Under the pieces are notes generated by a model, which was given only the letters and a program-made list of their open reading frames with translations, ran no database searches and was not told where the DNA came from. Source: CBDCBA01 sp965214125 (GTDB lineage Bacteria > Planctomycetota > Phycisphaerae > Tepidisphaerales > Tepidisphaeraceae). Taken from it: DNA of 64,000 bases. The DNA is taken from the NCBI GenBank assembly GCA_965214125.1, contig CBDCBA010000024.1:558001-622000 (forward strand), read 5' to 3'. A program made the position numbers and the translations under genes. Below, in pieces: positions 8,525 through 17,143 of the stretch; position 1 is the stretch's first letter; each line of letters starts with the position of its first letter.

Positions 8525-9928
8525 TTACGGCTGCGCGGGCTTCGGCGTGGCGTCGCGGTGGCGGGAGTACCAGGCCAGGAGCGGGGTCGCGGTCACGCCG
8601 TGGAGCACAATACTGAGGGCGACCGTTGCCAACGCCAGATCGGCCAGGCGACGGGCGGCCTCCGGCTCGGCATCGGCCACGCCAAGGTTGAAGGCGTGCG
8701 TCAGGTAGTAGAGCGTGCCGATCCCGCGGATGCCGAACCAGGCCGCCAGCAGCCGGTGCGGCCAGGCGATGCCGCAGCCGTGCAGCGTCGTCACCACCGC
8801 GATCGGCCGCACGAGCAGCAGGCAGGCGAACGCGAACGCCCAAATGCCCGGCCAGCCGAAAATCGTGCCGCTGAGCACCGCGTGGCTCATCGCCGCCCCG
8901 ACCAGCACCACCAGCACGATCTCCGCGAGGCGTTCAAGGGCATCGGCGGCGTAAAGCTGTTCCTTGGCAAGCTCGGCCGGATCATCGCTGGCGATGCCCG
9001 CCGGCTCGTGATCGTGCTGCCGCGACGCCTCCTCGGCCTCGGCGGCGGTGTCGGCCTGGGTCTTCTCCATCTCGAACCGCCGCAACGCCACCGCCGCCGC
9101 AAAGACGCTCAGAAAGGCGTAGGCGTGGATCAGCAGCGACAGCCCGTAGACGAGGGCGATCAACCCCATTGCCAGCATCTCGTCGCTCCCCGCCGCCCCG
9201 CCGCAGCGACGTCGCACCCACACGCTCACCCGCCCCATCAGGCAGCCGGCGTACCACCCCAGCGGCAGGGCCGCCCCGACCTTCCAGAGCACGTCGACCG
9301 TCAACCACTTCCAGCCGTAGGCCCCCAGCGCGTGCTCGGCTGGCACCGCCAGGCCCACGCCCAGCAAGACGAACGGGAAGGCCGATCCGTCGTTGAGGCC
9401 CGCCTCGCCGGTCAGCAGTTGGCGGAGGCGATCCTGGTCGTCGGGGTCGTTCACCTGCACCGCCGACGCCAGCACGGGGTCGGTCGGAGCCATCACGGCC
9501 CCCAGCAGCACGGCCGCCCCGATGCCCAGGCCCAGCCCCCAGAAACCGATCGCTGCGACGAGGCCGACGGTGGCGGTCATAGTCACACTCGCGAGCACGA
9601 CCGGCCCAATCCAGCGGCGGTCGCGCAGGGGCATGCGCATCTTCAGCCCCACGCCGTACAGCGAGATGACGACCGCCACCTCGGTGAGATGCTCGAGGAA
9701 CTTGGCGTTCTCGACGAAATCGACCGCCAGCAGCCCGAGCCCGCCGGTGCCGATGAGCAGGCCCACGACGAGGTAGACGGTCGAGGTCGAGAGCCAGATC
9801 TTCGAAAGCGCGTGCCCGATCGTGCCGACGCCCACCAGCATCACGCCAATCAGCAGGAACCACAGGATCGTGGTCGACGGAAAGGAGGCGGCGAGGGGGA
9901 CCACGATTGGAGCTTCAGTGGGGAACAC
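8525..9928 (-). CDS. CPA1-family cation:proton antiporter
   Basis: A 467-residue, mostly hydrophobic protein with about 12 membrane segments. Membrane-embedded acidic residues lie in the expected places: APTDPV with Asp150, and GEAGLNDGSAFPFV with Asp180, the two hallmarks of the Na+/H+ exchanger fold. A later WFGIRGIGTLYYL segment matches the conserved Arg/Gly helix of CPA1 transporters. A charged cytoplasmic loop of about 50 residues (MEKTQADTAAEAEE...) interrupts the membrane part near residues 285-335. It probably exchanges Na+ (or K+) for protons at the inner membrane. No regulatory TrkA-like domain is attached. It stands alone. Confidence 0.87.
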   Translation of the reverse strand: MFPTEAPIVVPLAASFPSTTILWFLLIGVMLVGVGTIGHALSKIWLSTSTVYLVVGLLIGTGGLGLLAVDFVENAKFLEHLTEVAVVISLYGVGLKMRMPLRDRRWIGPVVLASVTMTATVGLVAAIGFWGLGLGIGAAVLLGAVMAPTDPVLASAVQVNDPDDQDRLRQLLTGEAGLNDGSAFPFVLLGVGLAVPAEHALGAYGWKWLTVDVLWKVGAALPLGWYAGCLMGRVSVWVRRRCGGAAGSDEMLAMGLIALVYGLSLLIHAYAFLSVFAAAVALRRFEMEKTQADTAAEAEEASRQHDHEPAGIASDDPAELAKEQLYAADALERLAEIVLVVLVGAAMSHAVLSGTIFGWPGIWAFAFACLLLVRPIAVVTTLHGCGIAWPHRLLAAWFGIRGIGTLYYLTHAFNLGVADAEPEAARRLADLALATVALSIVLHGVTATPLLAWYSRHRDATPKPAQP

Positions 9929-9990
9929 AAGGACCCAACGCTACGAACCGGGCCATCGGGGCGGAACGGCCGATCGCCGCGTCGCGCGCA

Positions 9991-10028
9991 GCACGCCGCC
10001 CGCGACGGGGTCGTCGCGGGCGGCGTGC
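9991..10028. terminator. Strong hairpin terminator after the PEP-CTERM gene
   Basis: Perfect 16-bp arms at 9991-10006 and 10013-10028 (GCACGCCGCCCGCGAC and its complement) enclose a 6-nt loop. It follows the stop of the minus-strand PEP-CTERM gene. No long U-tract follows, which is common at this GC content. Confidence 0.7.
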
Positions 10029-10048
10029 GATGAAACGAAGCGAGTGTG

Positions 10049-10747
10049 TTACCGGCGGCGGCGCAGCGCGGCGAGGCCGCCCAGGCCCAGCAGGGCGAGG
10101 CTGGTCGGCTCGGGGACGACGCCGGTGATTAGCACGTCGTCGATGTACCAGCCGTCACGGGCGACAACGGTGCTCTGCAAGAAGTTGAAGTCGAGCAGCA
10201 CGCTCGACTGCCCCGCAAAGGCCGAAAGGTCGACGGTCGCCGGGGCAAACACGACCGTGTCGTCGCTGGCGTCGCCGGGGGTGCCGCCGTCGTCGAAGCT
10301 GCCCTCGTCGCCGTCGTAGGTGATCAGCGAGGTGCCGTTGACCTGCACGCTGGCCATGTCGAAGGCGTTGCTGCCGGAGTTGAGGTAGTGCATGAACGAC
10401 AGCGTGATCGGCCCGGCCAGGCCGGAGAAGTCGAACGTCTGCTGCAGCGAACTGAAGGCAGTTGGACTCGGGTTGGTGTGCGACCCGTCGAGGTTGGTCG
10501 CCCAAAGCTCGTCGCCGGAGAAGGCGGCGTTGATGCCGCCGTTGCCGAATGTCCGGCTGGCCGGCTCGTTCGCGGCGACGTAAGGCGAGGGCGTGCCGCG
10601 CTCCCAGTCGCCGACGCCGCCGGAGACGAAGCCGCCGTCGGTGCCCTCGAAGTCACTGAAGTAGAAGGTTGAAACCTGGCCCGAAGCCAGGGTGGCCGTC
10701 GCGGCGAGGGCGAGGGCGGCGGTGAGGATTTGAGTGCGCATGTGCAT
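10049..10747 (-). CDS. Secreted PEP-CTERM protein, lectin/jelly-roll-like domain
   Basis: A 232-residue exported protein. Residues 1-23 form a signal peptide ending ATLASGQ. The body is rich in Gly, Ser, Asp and aromatics (FYFSDFEGTDGGF, a span with DGDEGSFDDGG, GWYIDDVLITG), a beta-sandwich pattern seen in planctomycete surface proteins. The C-terminus is a PEP-CTERM tail: VPEPTSLALLGLGGL, a hydrophobic helix and a terminal run of four Arg. In established systems such tails are recognised by an exosortase; none is encoded in this window. Its function is unknown, possibly matrix or cell surface. Confidence 0.85.
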   Translation of the reverse strand: MHMRTQILTAALALAATATLASGQVSTFYFSDFEGTDGGFVSGGVGDWERGTPSPYVAANEPASRTFGNGGINAAFSGDELWATNLDGSHTNPSPTAFSSLQQTFDFSGLAGPITLSFMHYLNSGSNAFDMASVQVNGTSLITYDGDEGSFDDGGTPGDASDDTVVFAPATVDLSAFAGQSSVLLDFNFLQSTVVARDGWYIDDVLITGVVPEPTSLALLGLGGLAALRRRR

Positions 10748-10937
10748 CTCCGGTCGATTTGAAGCCGCAGGCCAGTCCGGGTTGGCACGCCAGGTGCCGC
10801 TGCCACAAACCTCGCCTGCATCATCGCCCGGAGCGGGTCCGAGCGGACCCTTGAAGAAGCATGTCTCCCGCAGTGTCCCCGGTGCGACCTGATCAATCTA
10901 AGTGTTGCGAACGCAGATGCAAGGCGCTGTTGCAAAA

Positions 10938-12521
10938 TCAAGTGAGGAGGCTCGTGCCCGTCATTGCCTCGGGCTTCTCCAGGCCCATCAGGTCGAGCAG
11001 CGTGGGCGCCACGTCGGCCAACCGACCCCCCTCGCGCAGTTGCCGACCTTGATGGTCGTCGCTGACGACGACGAGTTCGACCGGGTAGAGCGTGTGCGCC
11101 GTGTGCGGCGGGCCGCCTTCTTGGCCGTCGAGGGTCATCTGCTCGGCGTTGCCGTGGTCGGCGGTGACGATCGCGCTGCCACCCTGCTTCGCGAGGGCAT
11201 CGAGAATCAGGCCAACCCCGTGATCGACGGCCTCGCACGCTTTAATTGCCGCATCGAGATTGCCCGTGTGGCCGACCATGTCGCCGTTGGCGAAGTTGAC
11301 CACGAGCAGGTCGTACGCGCCGCTCTCGATGCGCTTGACCGCCTCGTGCGTCACGCCGGCCGACGACATCTCGGGCTTCTGGTCGTAGGTCGTCACGTCC
11401 TGCGGGCTCTGGACGATCTGGCGATCCTCGCCCTCGAAGGGGTCGTCGCGGTAGTCGTTGAAGAAGAACGTGACGTGCGGGTACTTCTCCGTTTCCGCGG
11501 TTGCGGAACTGCCGCAGGCCCTGGCGGGAGACGTAATCGCCGAGGATGTCGGCCATCTTCGGGGCCTTCGGGAAGGCGACGTGAACCGGCAGGCCCGTCT
11601 CGTAGGCGGTCATGGTGGTGAAGCGCACGTCGAGCTTCGGGCCTCGGTCGAAGCCGTCGAAATCATCGAGCACGAAGGCCTTCGTCAGCTCGCGCGGGCG
11701 GTCGCCACGGTAGTTGTAGAAGAGGACGCTGTCGCCGCTTTCGACGCGCGACTCGCTCGCGTCGCCGATCGTCCGGGCGGTGATGAACTCATCGCCCTTC
11801 CGGTTGGGGTCGTCGTTGTCGGTGTAAAAATCCTCGATCGCGGCGGCGGCGTCGGGGAAGTTGGGGGCGTCCGTCGCGCGGGCCGGTCAGCAGGTCGTAG
11901 GCCTGTTGCACGCGATCCCAGCGGTTGTCGCGGTCCATCGCGTAGTACCGGCCGATGACGCTGGCGATCCGGCCGACGCCGATCTCCTCGCACTTGGCGG
12001 GCCACCTCCTCGGCGTATCGCTTGCCGCTCGTGGGCGGCGTGTCGCGGCCGTCGGTGAAGGCGTGGATGAAGACCCGGTGGGGCGACACACCCTGCTGCT
12101 TCGCGACGTCGAGCAGGCCGTACAAATGTTCGAGCAGCCCGTGGACGCCCGCGTCGCTGAGGATGCCGAAGAGGTGGAGCTTGCTCCCGCTCTCCTTCGC
12201 GTGCTCGCAGGCAGCGACGAGGGCGTCGTTCTCGATCAGCTTGCCGTCGCGAACGGCGCGGGTGATGCGCACCGACTCCTGGTCCACGATGCGCCCGGCC
12301 CCGAGGTTCTGGTGGCCGACCTCGCTGTTGCCCATCGTGCCGTCGGGCAGGCCGACGTCCATCGAGTCGGTCTGAATGAGCGTGCGCGGGTAGTCGCGCG
12401 AAATCCGATCAGCGGTGGGCGTGTTCGCCCGCTTGACGGCGTTGACGGCGTCGTGATCGGCATTGGGGTTGCTGCCCCAGCCATCGCGGATAATCAGGGC
12501 AACGGGCGTGCGATTGCTCAT
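10938..12521 (-). pseudogene. gpmI: 2,3-bisphosphoglycerate-independent phosphoglycerate mutase, three frameshifts
   Basis: The reassembled product has about 527 residues, the family's normal size, and is recognisable end to end. It has the metal-binding ALIIRDGWGSN at the N-terminus, GTMGNSEVGH with the phosphate-accepting Ser66, DGRDTPP, then MAYETG-type and FANGDMVGHTG blocks and TADHGNAEQM near the end. It would interconvert 3- and 2-phosphoglycerate in glycolysis. The frame is broken three times, each by one extra base: near 11998-12002, 11878-11882 and 11497-11502. Two of the three fall in a GGG run. Removing one base at each site restores VAAKCEE, TGRATDAPNFPD and RNAETEKYPHVTF. Either this is a recent pseudogene or the sequence has errors there. 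Confidence 0.85.
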
Positions 12522-12543
12522 GGCGGCAGTCTATGGACGCACC

Positions 12544-12622
12544 GGGAGGGCCGGGTTCCACCCCGGCCTCGGGTCGGCCACGTCAGCCGGTGCCCGAGGC
12601 CGGGGTGGAACCCGGCCCTCCC
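12544..12622. repeat. Perfect 30-bp inverted repeat (GGGAGGGCC family)
   Basis: Arms at 12544-12573 and 12593-12622 are exact reverse complements. Each arm holds a smaller hairpin (GGCCGGG / CCCCGGCC). It has no GTAG head, unlike most other doublets here. It fills the gap between the divergent gpmI and parA-like genes, so it lies in their promoter region rather than at a terminator position. Confidence 0.85.
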
Positions 12623-12672
12623 GCCGAGCCCTACCGGCGCGGGCGGCGAACGTCCGATAGGATGGGAACGCC

Positions 12673-13593
12673 ATGCACACGATCGCCCTGATGAACCAAA
12701 AAGGCGGCGTCGGGAAGACGACCACGACCGTCAATCTCGGCGCCGCCCTCGCCGAACGCGGGCGGCGCGTGCTGCTGGTCGACCTCGACCCGCAGGCGCA
12801 CCTCACGATCAACTACGGCGTCGACCCCGACGAGGGGGCCACGCTGTACGACGTCCTGCGCGACGAGGCCGGCGTGCTGGCGGCGGTGCGGCACCTTGAT
12901 GTCGAGAACCTGCAAGGCGACGGTGGTGGGGGCGAGGTCCACCTGCTGCCGAGCAGTCTCGATCTGGCGGGCCTGGAGACGGAGCTGATCGACGCCGACG
13001 AGAAGCAGATGCGCCTCAAGCGGGCCATCGGGCGCATCGGCTACGACTACGACCACGTCCTGCTCGACTGCCCGCCGAGCCTCGGCCTGCTGACGATCAA
13101 CGCCCTGGCGATGGCGCGGCACGTGCTGGTGCCGATGCAGGCGCACTTCCTGGCGTTGCAGGGGTTCGCGAAACTGCTGGAAACCACGCAGCTCGTCGCC
13201 AAGCAGATCAACCGGGAGCTCTCGGTGCTGGGCGTGGTGCTGACGATGTTCGATTCCCAGACGCGGCTGGGGGCGGATGTGGTGAGCGAGTTGCAGGGCT
13301 TTTTCGACAGCGCCCGCGAGCACGATTTGCCGTGGCGTGATGGGCAGCTCTTCGAGACGAAGGTGCGGCGGAACATCAAGCTGGCGGAGGCGCCGAGCTT
13401 CGGGCAGCCGATTTTGACCTACGACCCGGCGAGCAACGGCGCGGCCGATTATCGCAAACTGGCGGAAGAGTTGGAAGCCATGCTCGACGTCGCGGAGGCG
13501 GGCGAGTCGCCCGAAGCGAGCGTATTTCGCACGGGTACAACCGGGCTCCGCGCCGGTTCGACGCGCCGCACCCAAGAGGCGCTGAGCGCCTGA
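12673..13593 (+). CDS. ParA/Soj-family ATPase
   Basis: A 306-residue P-loop ATPase. The deviant Walker A motif KGGVGKTTT starts at residue 10, VLLVDLDPQAHLT follows at about 33-45, and the Walker B-like strand is DHVLLDCPPSLG at about 126-137. The sequence matches the Soj/ParA group that partitions chromosomes or positions cargo together with a ParB-type or other partner. No parB is adjacent; the next gene is vanZ-like. The C-terminal 40 residues are low in conserved features. It could be the chromosomal ParA or an orphan paralogue. Confidence 0.87.
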   Translation: MHTIALMNQKGGVGKTTTTVNLGAALAERGRRVLLVDLDPQAHLTINYGVDPDEGATLYDVLRDEAGVLAAVRHLDVENLQGDGGGGEVHLLPSSLDLAGLETELIDADEKQMRLKRAIGRIGYDYDHVLLDCPPSLGLLTINALAMARHVLVPMQAHFLALQGFAKLLETTQLVAKQINRELSVLGVVLTMFDSQTRLGADVVSELQGFFDSAREHDLPWRDGQLFETKVRRNIKLAEAPSFGQPILTYDPASNGAADYRKLAEELEAMLDVAEAGESPEASVFRTGTTGLRAGSTRRTQEALSA

Positions 13594-13612
13594 GCAATTC
13601 CAATGTCAAGGG

Positions 13613-13690
13613 GTAGCTGCGTCGCTACGCGACGCAGGCTTTGCGCGAGCGTGTCTCGCTCCCCCCTGCGACGCGTGGCGTCGCAGCTAC
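13613..13690. repeat. REP doublet, GTAG head, CTGCGTCGC family
   Basis: Two inverted units, each with a GTAG head (CTAC on the other strand) followed by a hairpin. The left stem is CTGCGTCGC, loop TAC, GCGACGCAG; the right stem is slightly diverged. The flanks TCAAGG/CCTTGA extend the symmetry. It lies between parA and vanZ. A second copy of the family is at 53943-54010. Confidence 0.85.
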
Positions 13691-13726
13691 CTTGAGACGT
13701 TCATCGACACCGAAACGTCGTTCCCC

Positions 13727-14155
13727 GTGCCTCGCGCGTTCCAACGGTTTTTGCGGGAAAGACCGCGCGTTGTTCTCGCGGTCTACTGGACGCTCGCGTT
13801 TGTCGTCACGCACGTGCCGCCGTTCCTGCCCGACGACGGCGCCGCGGAGGACCGGCTGGTCGGCGTCGACAAGATCGTCCACTTCCTCGGCTACGCGGGC
13901 CTCGCGTTCCTGCTGATGAACGCGCTCGTCCCAGCGAACCACGCCGCAGCGGAAGCTGCGGGTTCGGGAGACCACCGAACCCGCGGCTTCCGCCGCGGCG
14001 TCGGGGTGACTGTCCTCTGCTGCGCGATTTACGGCGCCCTCGACGAGCTGACCCAACCCCCCTTCGGCCGCACCGCCGACCCGATGGACTACGTCGCCGA
14101 CCTGCTGGGCCTCGCGGCGGGCCTGCTGCTCTTTCGACTCTACCGCCCGCGCTGA
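13727..14155 (+). CDS. VanZ-like family membrane protein with in-frame palindromic insert
   Basis: A 142-residue protein with about four membrane helices, GTG start at 13727. The family signatures are present: VDKIVHFLGYAGLAFLL at about 45-61 and ALDELTQPP followed by DYVADLLGLAAG near the C-terminus. VanZ-like proteins are small inner-membrane proteins; VanZ itself lowers teicoplanin sensitivity, and other members have no clear role. Between the second and third helices a polar segment (HAAAEAAGSGDHRTRGFRR) is encoded by a near-perfect palindrome at 13942-14000 and looks inserted. The stop codon overlaps the start of the next gene (TGATG). Confidence 0.8.
   Translation: MPRAFQRFLRERPRVVLAVYWTLAFVVTHVPPFLPDDGAAEDRLVGVDKIVHFLGYAGLAFLLMNALVPANHAAAEAAGSGDHRTRGFRRGVGVTVLCCAIYGALDELTQPPFGRTADPMDYVADLLGLAAGLLLFRLYRPR
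13942..14000. repeat. Palindromic element inserted in frame in the vanZ-like gene
   Basis: Arms at 13942-13967 and 13975-14000 match at 24 of 26 positions and enclose GAGACCA. Each arm contains a hairpin such as CCGCAGC, GGAA, GCTGCGG followed by GTTCGG. It is translated without a stop as part of the VanZ-like protein. A related GGTTC/GAACC inverted repeat lies between genes at 29026-29100. Confidence 0.75.
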
Positions 14156-14490
14156 TGGCCCAGACTCGACCGACACGCCCCGCCGGCCTTGCACGCCTGC
14201 TCGCCCCGCTGCGCATCGTCTGGCCGACGATCCTCGTCTGCGGGTTTGTCGGCTACGTCGCGATGCAGTGGGCCGTGACGGGCGGCGTGTGGCTGTCAGC
14301 CCCGGTGGTGGCGATCCTGCTCGCCCTCGCGACGCTCGCCTCGCTGGCCGTCGCGGGCCTGCTTGCGTTCTGGCAGACCTCGCCCCGCCTCACCCGCGAC
14401 GTGACGGCCTACCTCGTAATGTTCGCCCTCGGCTTCGGCGCGGTGGCGGGCGTGATCGCCCACCTAGTCGACGTCGCGGCGTTCGGGTGA
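14155..14490 (+). CDS. Small membrane protein of unknown function
   Basis: A 111-residue protein with three predicted membrane helices (about 22-40, 48-70 and 85-107) and a basic N-terminus. The ATG overlaps the vanZ-like stop codon, so the two are probably translated together. No family is recognised. The stop codon is followed at once by a REP doublet that begins GTAGGG. Confidence 0.6.
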   Translation: MAQTRPTRPAGLARLLAPLRIVWPTILVCGFVGYVAMQWAVTGGVWLSAPVVAILLALATLASLAVAGLLAFWQTSPRLTRDVTAYLVMFALGFGAVAGVIAHLVDVAAFG

Positions 14491-14547
14491 GTAGGGTGGG
14501 ATTCATCCCACCATCCGGATCCGGAGGTGGGATGAATCCCACCCTAC
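14491..14547. repeat. REP doublet, GTAG head, GGTGGGAT family
   Basis: Perfect 22-bp arms at 14491-14512 and 14526-14547. Each arm is GTAG plus the hairpin GGTGGGAT, TC, ATCCCACC. The centre contains GGATCCGGA. It starts on the base after the preceding stop codon. A second copy is at 33917-33976. Confidence 0.9.
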
Positions 14548-14559
14548 TCAAGCCGCCGT

Positions 14560-14934
14560 ATGTTGCCACGGAACGCTCCTCCGACGCTTGATTCCCAGCG
14601 CAGGTCCGAGGGTTCCTCCAAGTCCTTCAGCCTCCGGCATGCGTTGCTGCTCTACGCGATGATTGCCGTGACCGCGACGATCGGTGGCGTTTTCGGAGCC
14701 GCACACGCGTGGGATTGGCAATGGTCAATGGCAACGGAAGCGTCCATGGCGACGGGACTCTCGTGGTGTCCTCTCGCCGCTGCGTCTCTCCTTGCACTTC
14801 CCGTGATCGCCCTTGCAGGCATTGCCTCGATGCGGTGGCGAACGTTCACCTGCTGCGCCATGATTTGCGGCATTGTCGCCTTTGCCGGTGGATGGCTGAT
14901 GTGGCAATCCATCCTGTTCGCCGTGTACGCGTAG
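14560..14934 (+). CDS. Hypothetical membrane protein
   Basis: A 124-residue protein with three hydrophobic segments (about 27-47, 72-90 and 97-120) after a polar, Ser/Arg-rich N-terminus. It has slightly lower GC than its neighbours. No domain is recognised. The ATG lies 12 bp after the REP doublet, and a weaker upstream promoter cannot be excluded. It may be a lineage-specific protein. Confidence 0.5.
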   Translation: MLPRNAPPTLDSQRRSEGSSKSFSLRHALLLYAMIAVTATIGGVFGAAHAWDWQWSMATEASMATGLSWCPLAAASLLALPVIALAGIASMRWRTFTCCAMICGIVAFAGGWLMWQSILFAVYA

Positions 14935-14956
14935 AGCACTGGATTATACTCACATT

Positions 14957-15529
14957 GTGTCGGACGTCCCCAAGCAGCTCCACGCCCCGTGGCGGATGGC
15001 GTACATCAAGTCGCTCGAGAAGGACCCGGCCGCGAGCGATCCGCTGGCGAAGCGGCACGACGGCTGCTTCCTCTGCGCCGCCGGCGACGTGCGAACGGCC
15101 GTGGATGAGCTTGGCGAGAGCGAGCACGACGCGCATCAGCGGCGACTGGTGGTTTGGGTGAGCGAGCAGACCGTTTGCGTCATCAACCGCTACCCCTACA
15201 CGAGCGGCCACCTGATGATCGCGCCGCGTCGGCACGTGGCGGACCTCGAACTGCTCACCGACGCCGAGGCGGCGGAGCTGCACGCGGGCACGGTGCGGGC
15301 GATCACGCTGCTCAAGGGCGTGATGAACCCGCAGGGCTTCAACGTCGGCATCAATCTCGGCCAGGCCGCGGGCGCGGGCGTGCCGGGCCATTTGCACCGC
15401 CACGTCGTGCCGCGCTGGGGCGGGGACACGAACTTCATGAGCGTCGTCGGCGACGTGCGTGTCGTCCCGCAGATGCCCGAGGCCTTGTGGGACGAGCTGC
15501 GCGACGCGCTGGAGGGGGAGCGTTACTGA
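14957..15529 (+). CDS. HIT-family nucleotide hydrolase/phosphorylase
   Basis: A 190-residue protein of the histidine triad superfamily, GTG start at 14957. The triad GHLHRHVVPRW places His145, His147 and His149 in the active site. Cys37-x-x-Cys40 and the spacing up to the triad match the Fhit/Ap4A-phosphorylase-like branch, which cleaves dinucleoside polyphosphates or nucleotide conjugates by a nucleotidyl-His intermediate. NRYPYTSGHLMIAPRRH at about 77-93 is the conserved first half of the fold. The protein is full length and probably cytosolic. The exact substrate is not predictable. Confidence 0.9.
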   Translation: MSDVPKQLHAPWRMAYIKSLEKDPAASDPLAKRHDGCFLCAAGDVRTAVDELGESEHDAHQRRLVVWVSEQTVCVINRYPYTSGHLMIAPRRHVADLELLTDAEAAELHAGTVRAITLLKGVMNPQGFNVGINLGQAAGAGVPGHLHRHVVPRWGGDTNFMSVVGDVRVVPQMPEALWDELRDALEGERY

Positions 15530-15822
15530 GGGGGAAACGAAGATTTGAGAAGCGTTGGGAGCTCGGGGGTCAGATCTACGGGGCAGACCCAGGGGCAGAG
15601 CCCCTAAGCGTTCACGGGGAGGTAGGAAGTGGTGGGGATGGGGGAAGTGGTGGGGGTGGGGGTGGGTTGTCGTTGGCTCGAATGGGGGTTGTGAGCCGGG
15701 TGCGGCGTGATGTTGGAGGAACCGGATGCTCGAACGCTCACGCGCTCTGCCCGTGGGTCCGGTTGGAGTAACGTCTTGTTGGGTGCGGCGCTGCGGGGTG
15801 CTTGCGGTACAGTCGCGGGACG
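15530..15822. other. Gene-free gap, G-rich tracts and a small hairpin
   Basis: About 290 bp with no protein-like frame. A hairpin AGGGGC, AGA, GCCCCT at 15591-15605 could end the HIT transcript. Positions about 15615-15670 hold irregular GGGG/GTGG tracts that might fold as quadruplexes. A GCTCTGCCCGTGGG string at about 15743 is related to the hairpin at 37568. The gap serves as upstream region of the LuxR-type gene. Confidence 0.4.
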
Positions 15823-16707
15823 ATGGTCTCGCAAGCGAACGACAAGGACGTGCAGGCCCCGGCGGGCGAGCGCCGCAAGCTCACGCTGCGCCAGGTGCGG
15901 CGGGCGTTTCGGTTGATCGGGGACGTGCGCGCGCTGGGGGCGGACCCAAGCGTGTGGCGGGGGCACATGGTAAAGGAACTGCTCGGGCTGCTCGGGGCGG
16001 ACATGGTCGTCAGCAGCGAGATCAGCTTCCGCCAACCCGCCGGCCGGCGCGGGGGCAAGGACGGGGCCCCGCCGCCGGTGTTGCACGACGCGGGCTGGGG
16101 CGTACGCCGCGACGCCGTCAAGCCGCGCGGCATCGGGGAGGTCTGGGAAATCCATACCGAGCGCGAGGAGTACCGGCCCGACGATTACAACGTCCTGCTC
16201 GGCGAGCAGGCCGCCCCCACCGGCACCACGCCCGACGGCCGCCTCGCCGTCCGGCCGCGCGACCGGTTGACCGTGGGCAAGTACTCCCTGCTGAGCCAGT
16301 GGCCGCTGCGCCACGCGGAGACGGTCGACCAGCTCGTCGCCTACCGCTTTGCCCCCAGCCAGCCGTTCGACCGCGCCGAGGTGCGGCTGATGCGCCTGTT
16401 CCACGCCGAGCTCGGCCGGCTCTGGAGTGCCGACGCGATGGAGCAGGCGAAGGACCCCGCGGCCGACCTGGCCCCGCGGCTCCAGCAAACGCTGGCGTTG
16501 CTCTGCGAGGGCGACAGCGAGAAGCAGGTGGCGTACAAGCTCGGGATCAGCCCGCACACGGTGCACAATTACGTCAAGGCGCTCCACCAGCGCTTCGACG
16601 TCAACAGCCGCGGCGAGCTGCTCAGCCTGGTCAACAGCCAGCAGCAGGACGGCGGCACGAGCGCGTTTCGGCCGAAGCTGACCAACGAGGTGATCGCGCC
16701 GGGCTGA
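15823..16707 (+). CDS. LuxR-type HTH transcriptional regulator
   Basis: A 294-residue protein from the ATG at 15823; a TTG at 15802 is also in frame. The C-terminal domain, about residues 219-277, is a LuxR/GerE helix-turn-helix (LAPRLQQTLALLCEGDSEKQ, then LGISPHTVHNYVKALHQRF). The N-terminal 200 residues show no phosphoacceptor receiver pattern and no known sensor domain; a PAS- or GAF-like fold is possible. The target genes are unknown. It is followed by a strong hairpin and stands apart from the kinase gene downstream, though the pair could be functionally linked. Confidence 0.78.
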   Translation: MVSQANDKDVQAPAGERRKLTLRQVRRAFRLIGDVRALGADPSVWRGHMVKELLGLLGADMVVSSEISFRQPAGRRGGKDGAPPPVLHDAGWGVRRDAVKPRGIGEVWEIHTEREEYRPDDYNVLLGEQAAPTGTTPDGRLAVRPRDRLTVGKYSLLSQWPLRHAETVDQLVAYRFAPSQPFDRAEVRLMRLFHAELGRLWSADAMEQAKDPAADLAPRLQQTLALLCEGDSEKQVAYKLGISPHTVHNYVKALHQRFDVNSRGELLSLVNSQQQDGGTSAFRPKLTNEVIAPG

Positions 16708-16742
16708 GCCCGCGTTTGCGCGTCGCACGGGCGCAACGCAAG

Positions 16743-16770
16743 GCCGCCGCATTCCGGGGAATGCGGCGGC
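16743..16770. terminator. Hairpin terminator after the LuxR-type gene
   Basis: Perfect 13-bp arms (GCCGCCGCATTCC and its complement) with a 2-nt loop, 36 bp after the stop codon. No U-tract follows. Confidence 0.7.
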
Positions 16771-17143
16771 CCGGTCAATGCCCCCATTGAAGCCCTCCAT
16801 CCCGCCCACCACCGCCCACCACCCCGCCCCGGCCACCGATGGCATCGTTTCCCGTCCGGAGCCAGGAGGCTTGTCCCCGCCCCCGAAGCCGGGGGCGGGG
16901 CGACATCGCCTTGGCGATCCGCAGCCCGCGGAGCACGTCGTGGCGATGCGTACACCTTGGGCGCGGCGGACCGCCAGGGCCACTGCCCCGATGGGGGTAC
17001 CCGGAACGGGCCGGGCGGCCTCGCGGAGCGTTGTGCCTTGCAACGTGGGGCCGATTGCCGACAATCGGGTGCGGTCCGCGCGGCGCGGCGGTCGGCGGGC
17101 TCGACGTCGGCGGCCCGGTCGCGCCCGCTTCAACCGTCCCGCC
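16771..17143. other. Gene-free leader region before the kinase gene
   Basis: About 370 bp that stay open in the kinase frame, but the composition is Pro/Arg-rich and unlike a domain, and a better ATG exists at 17144. A perfect hairpin CCCCGCCCCC, GAAGCC, GGGGGCGGGG lies at 16875-16900. The region probably holds the kinase promoter and 5' leader. Confidence 0.4.

Noticed and set aside
10938..12521. Programmed frameshifting in the phosphoglycerate mutase gene
   Set aside because: There are three separate +1 insertions without a shared slippery motif or downstream structure, and no known case in this family. Decay or error is simpler.
12673..13593. Plasmid partition locus
   Set aside because: A single parA-like gene without parB or centromere-like repeats is not enough, and housekeeping genes surround it.
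15615..15670. Quadruplex-forming regulatory element
   Set aside because: The G-tracts are irregular, and nothing else supports a function; noted only as composition.
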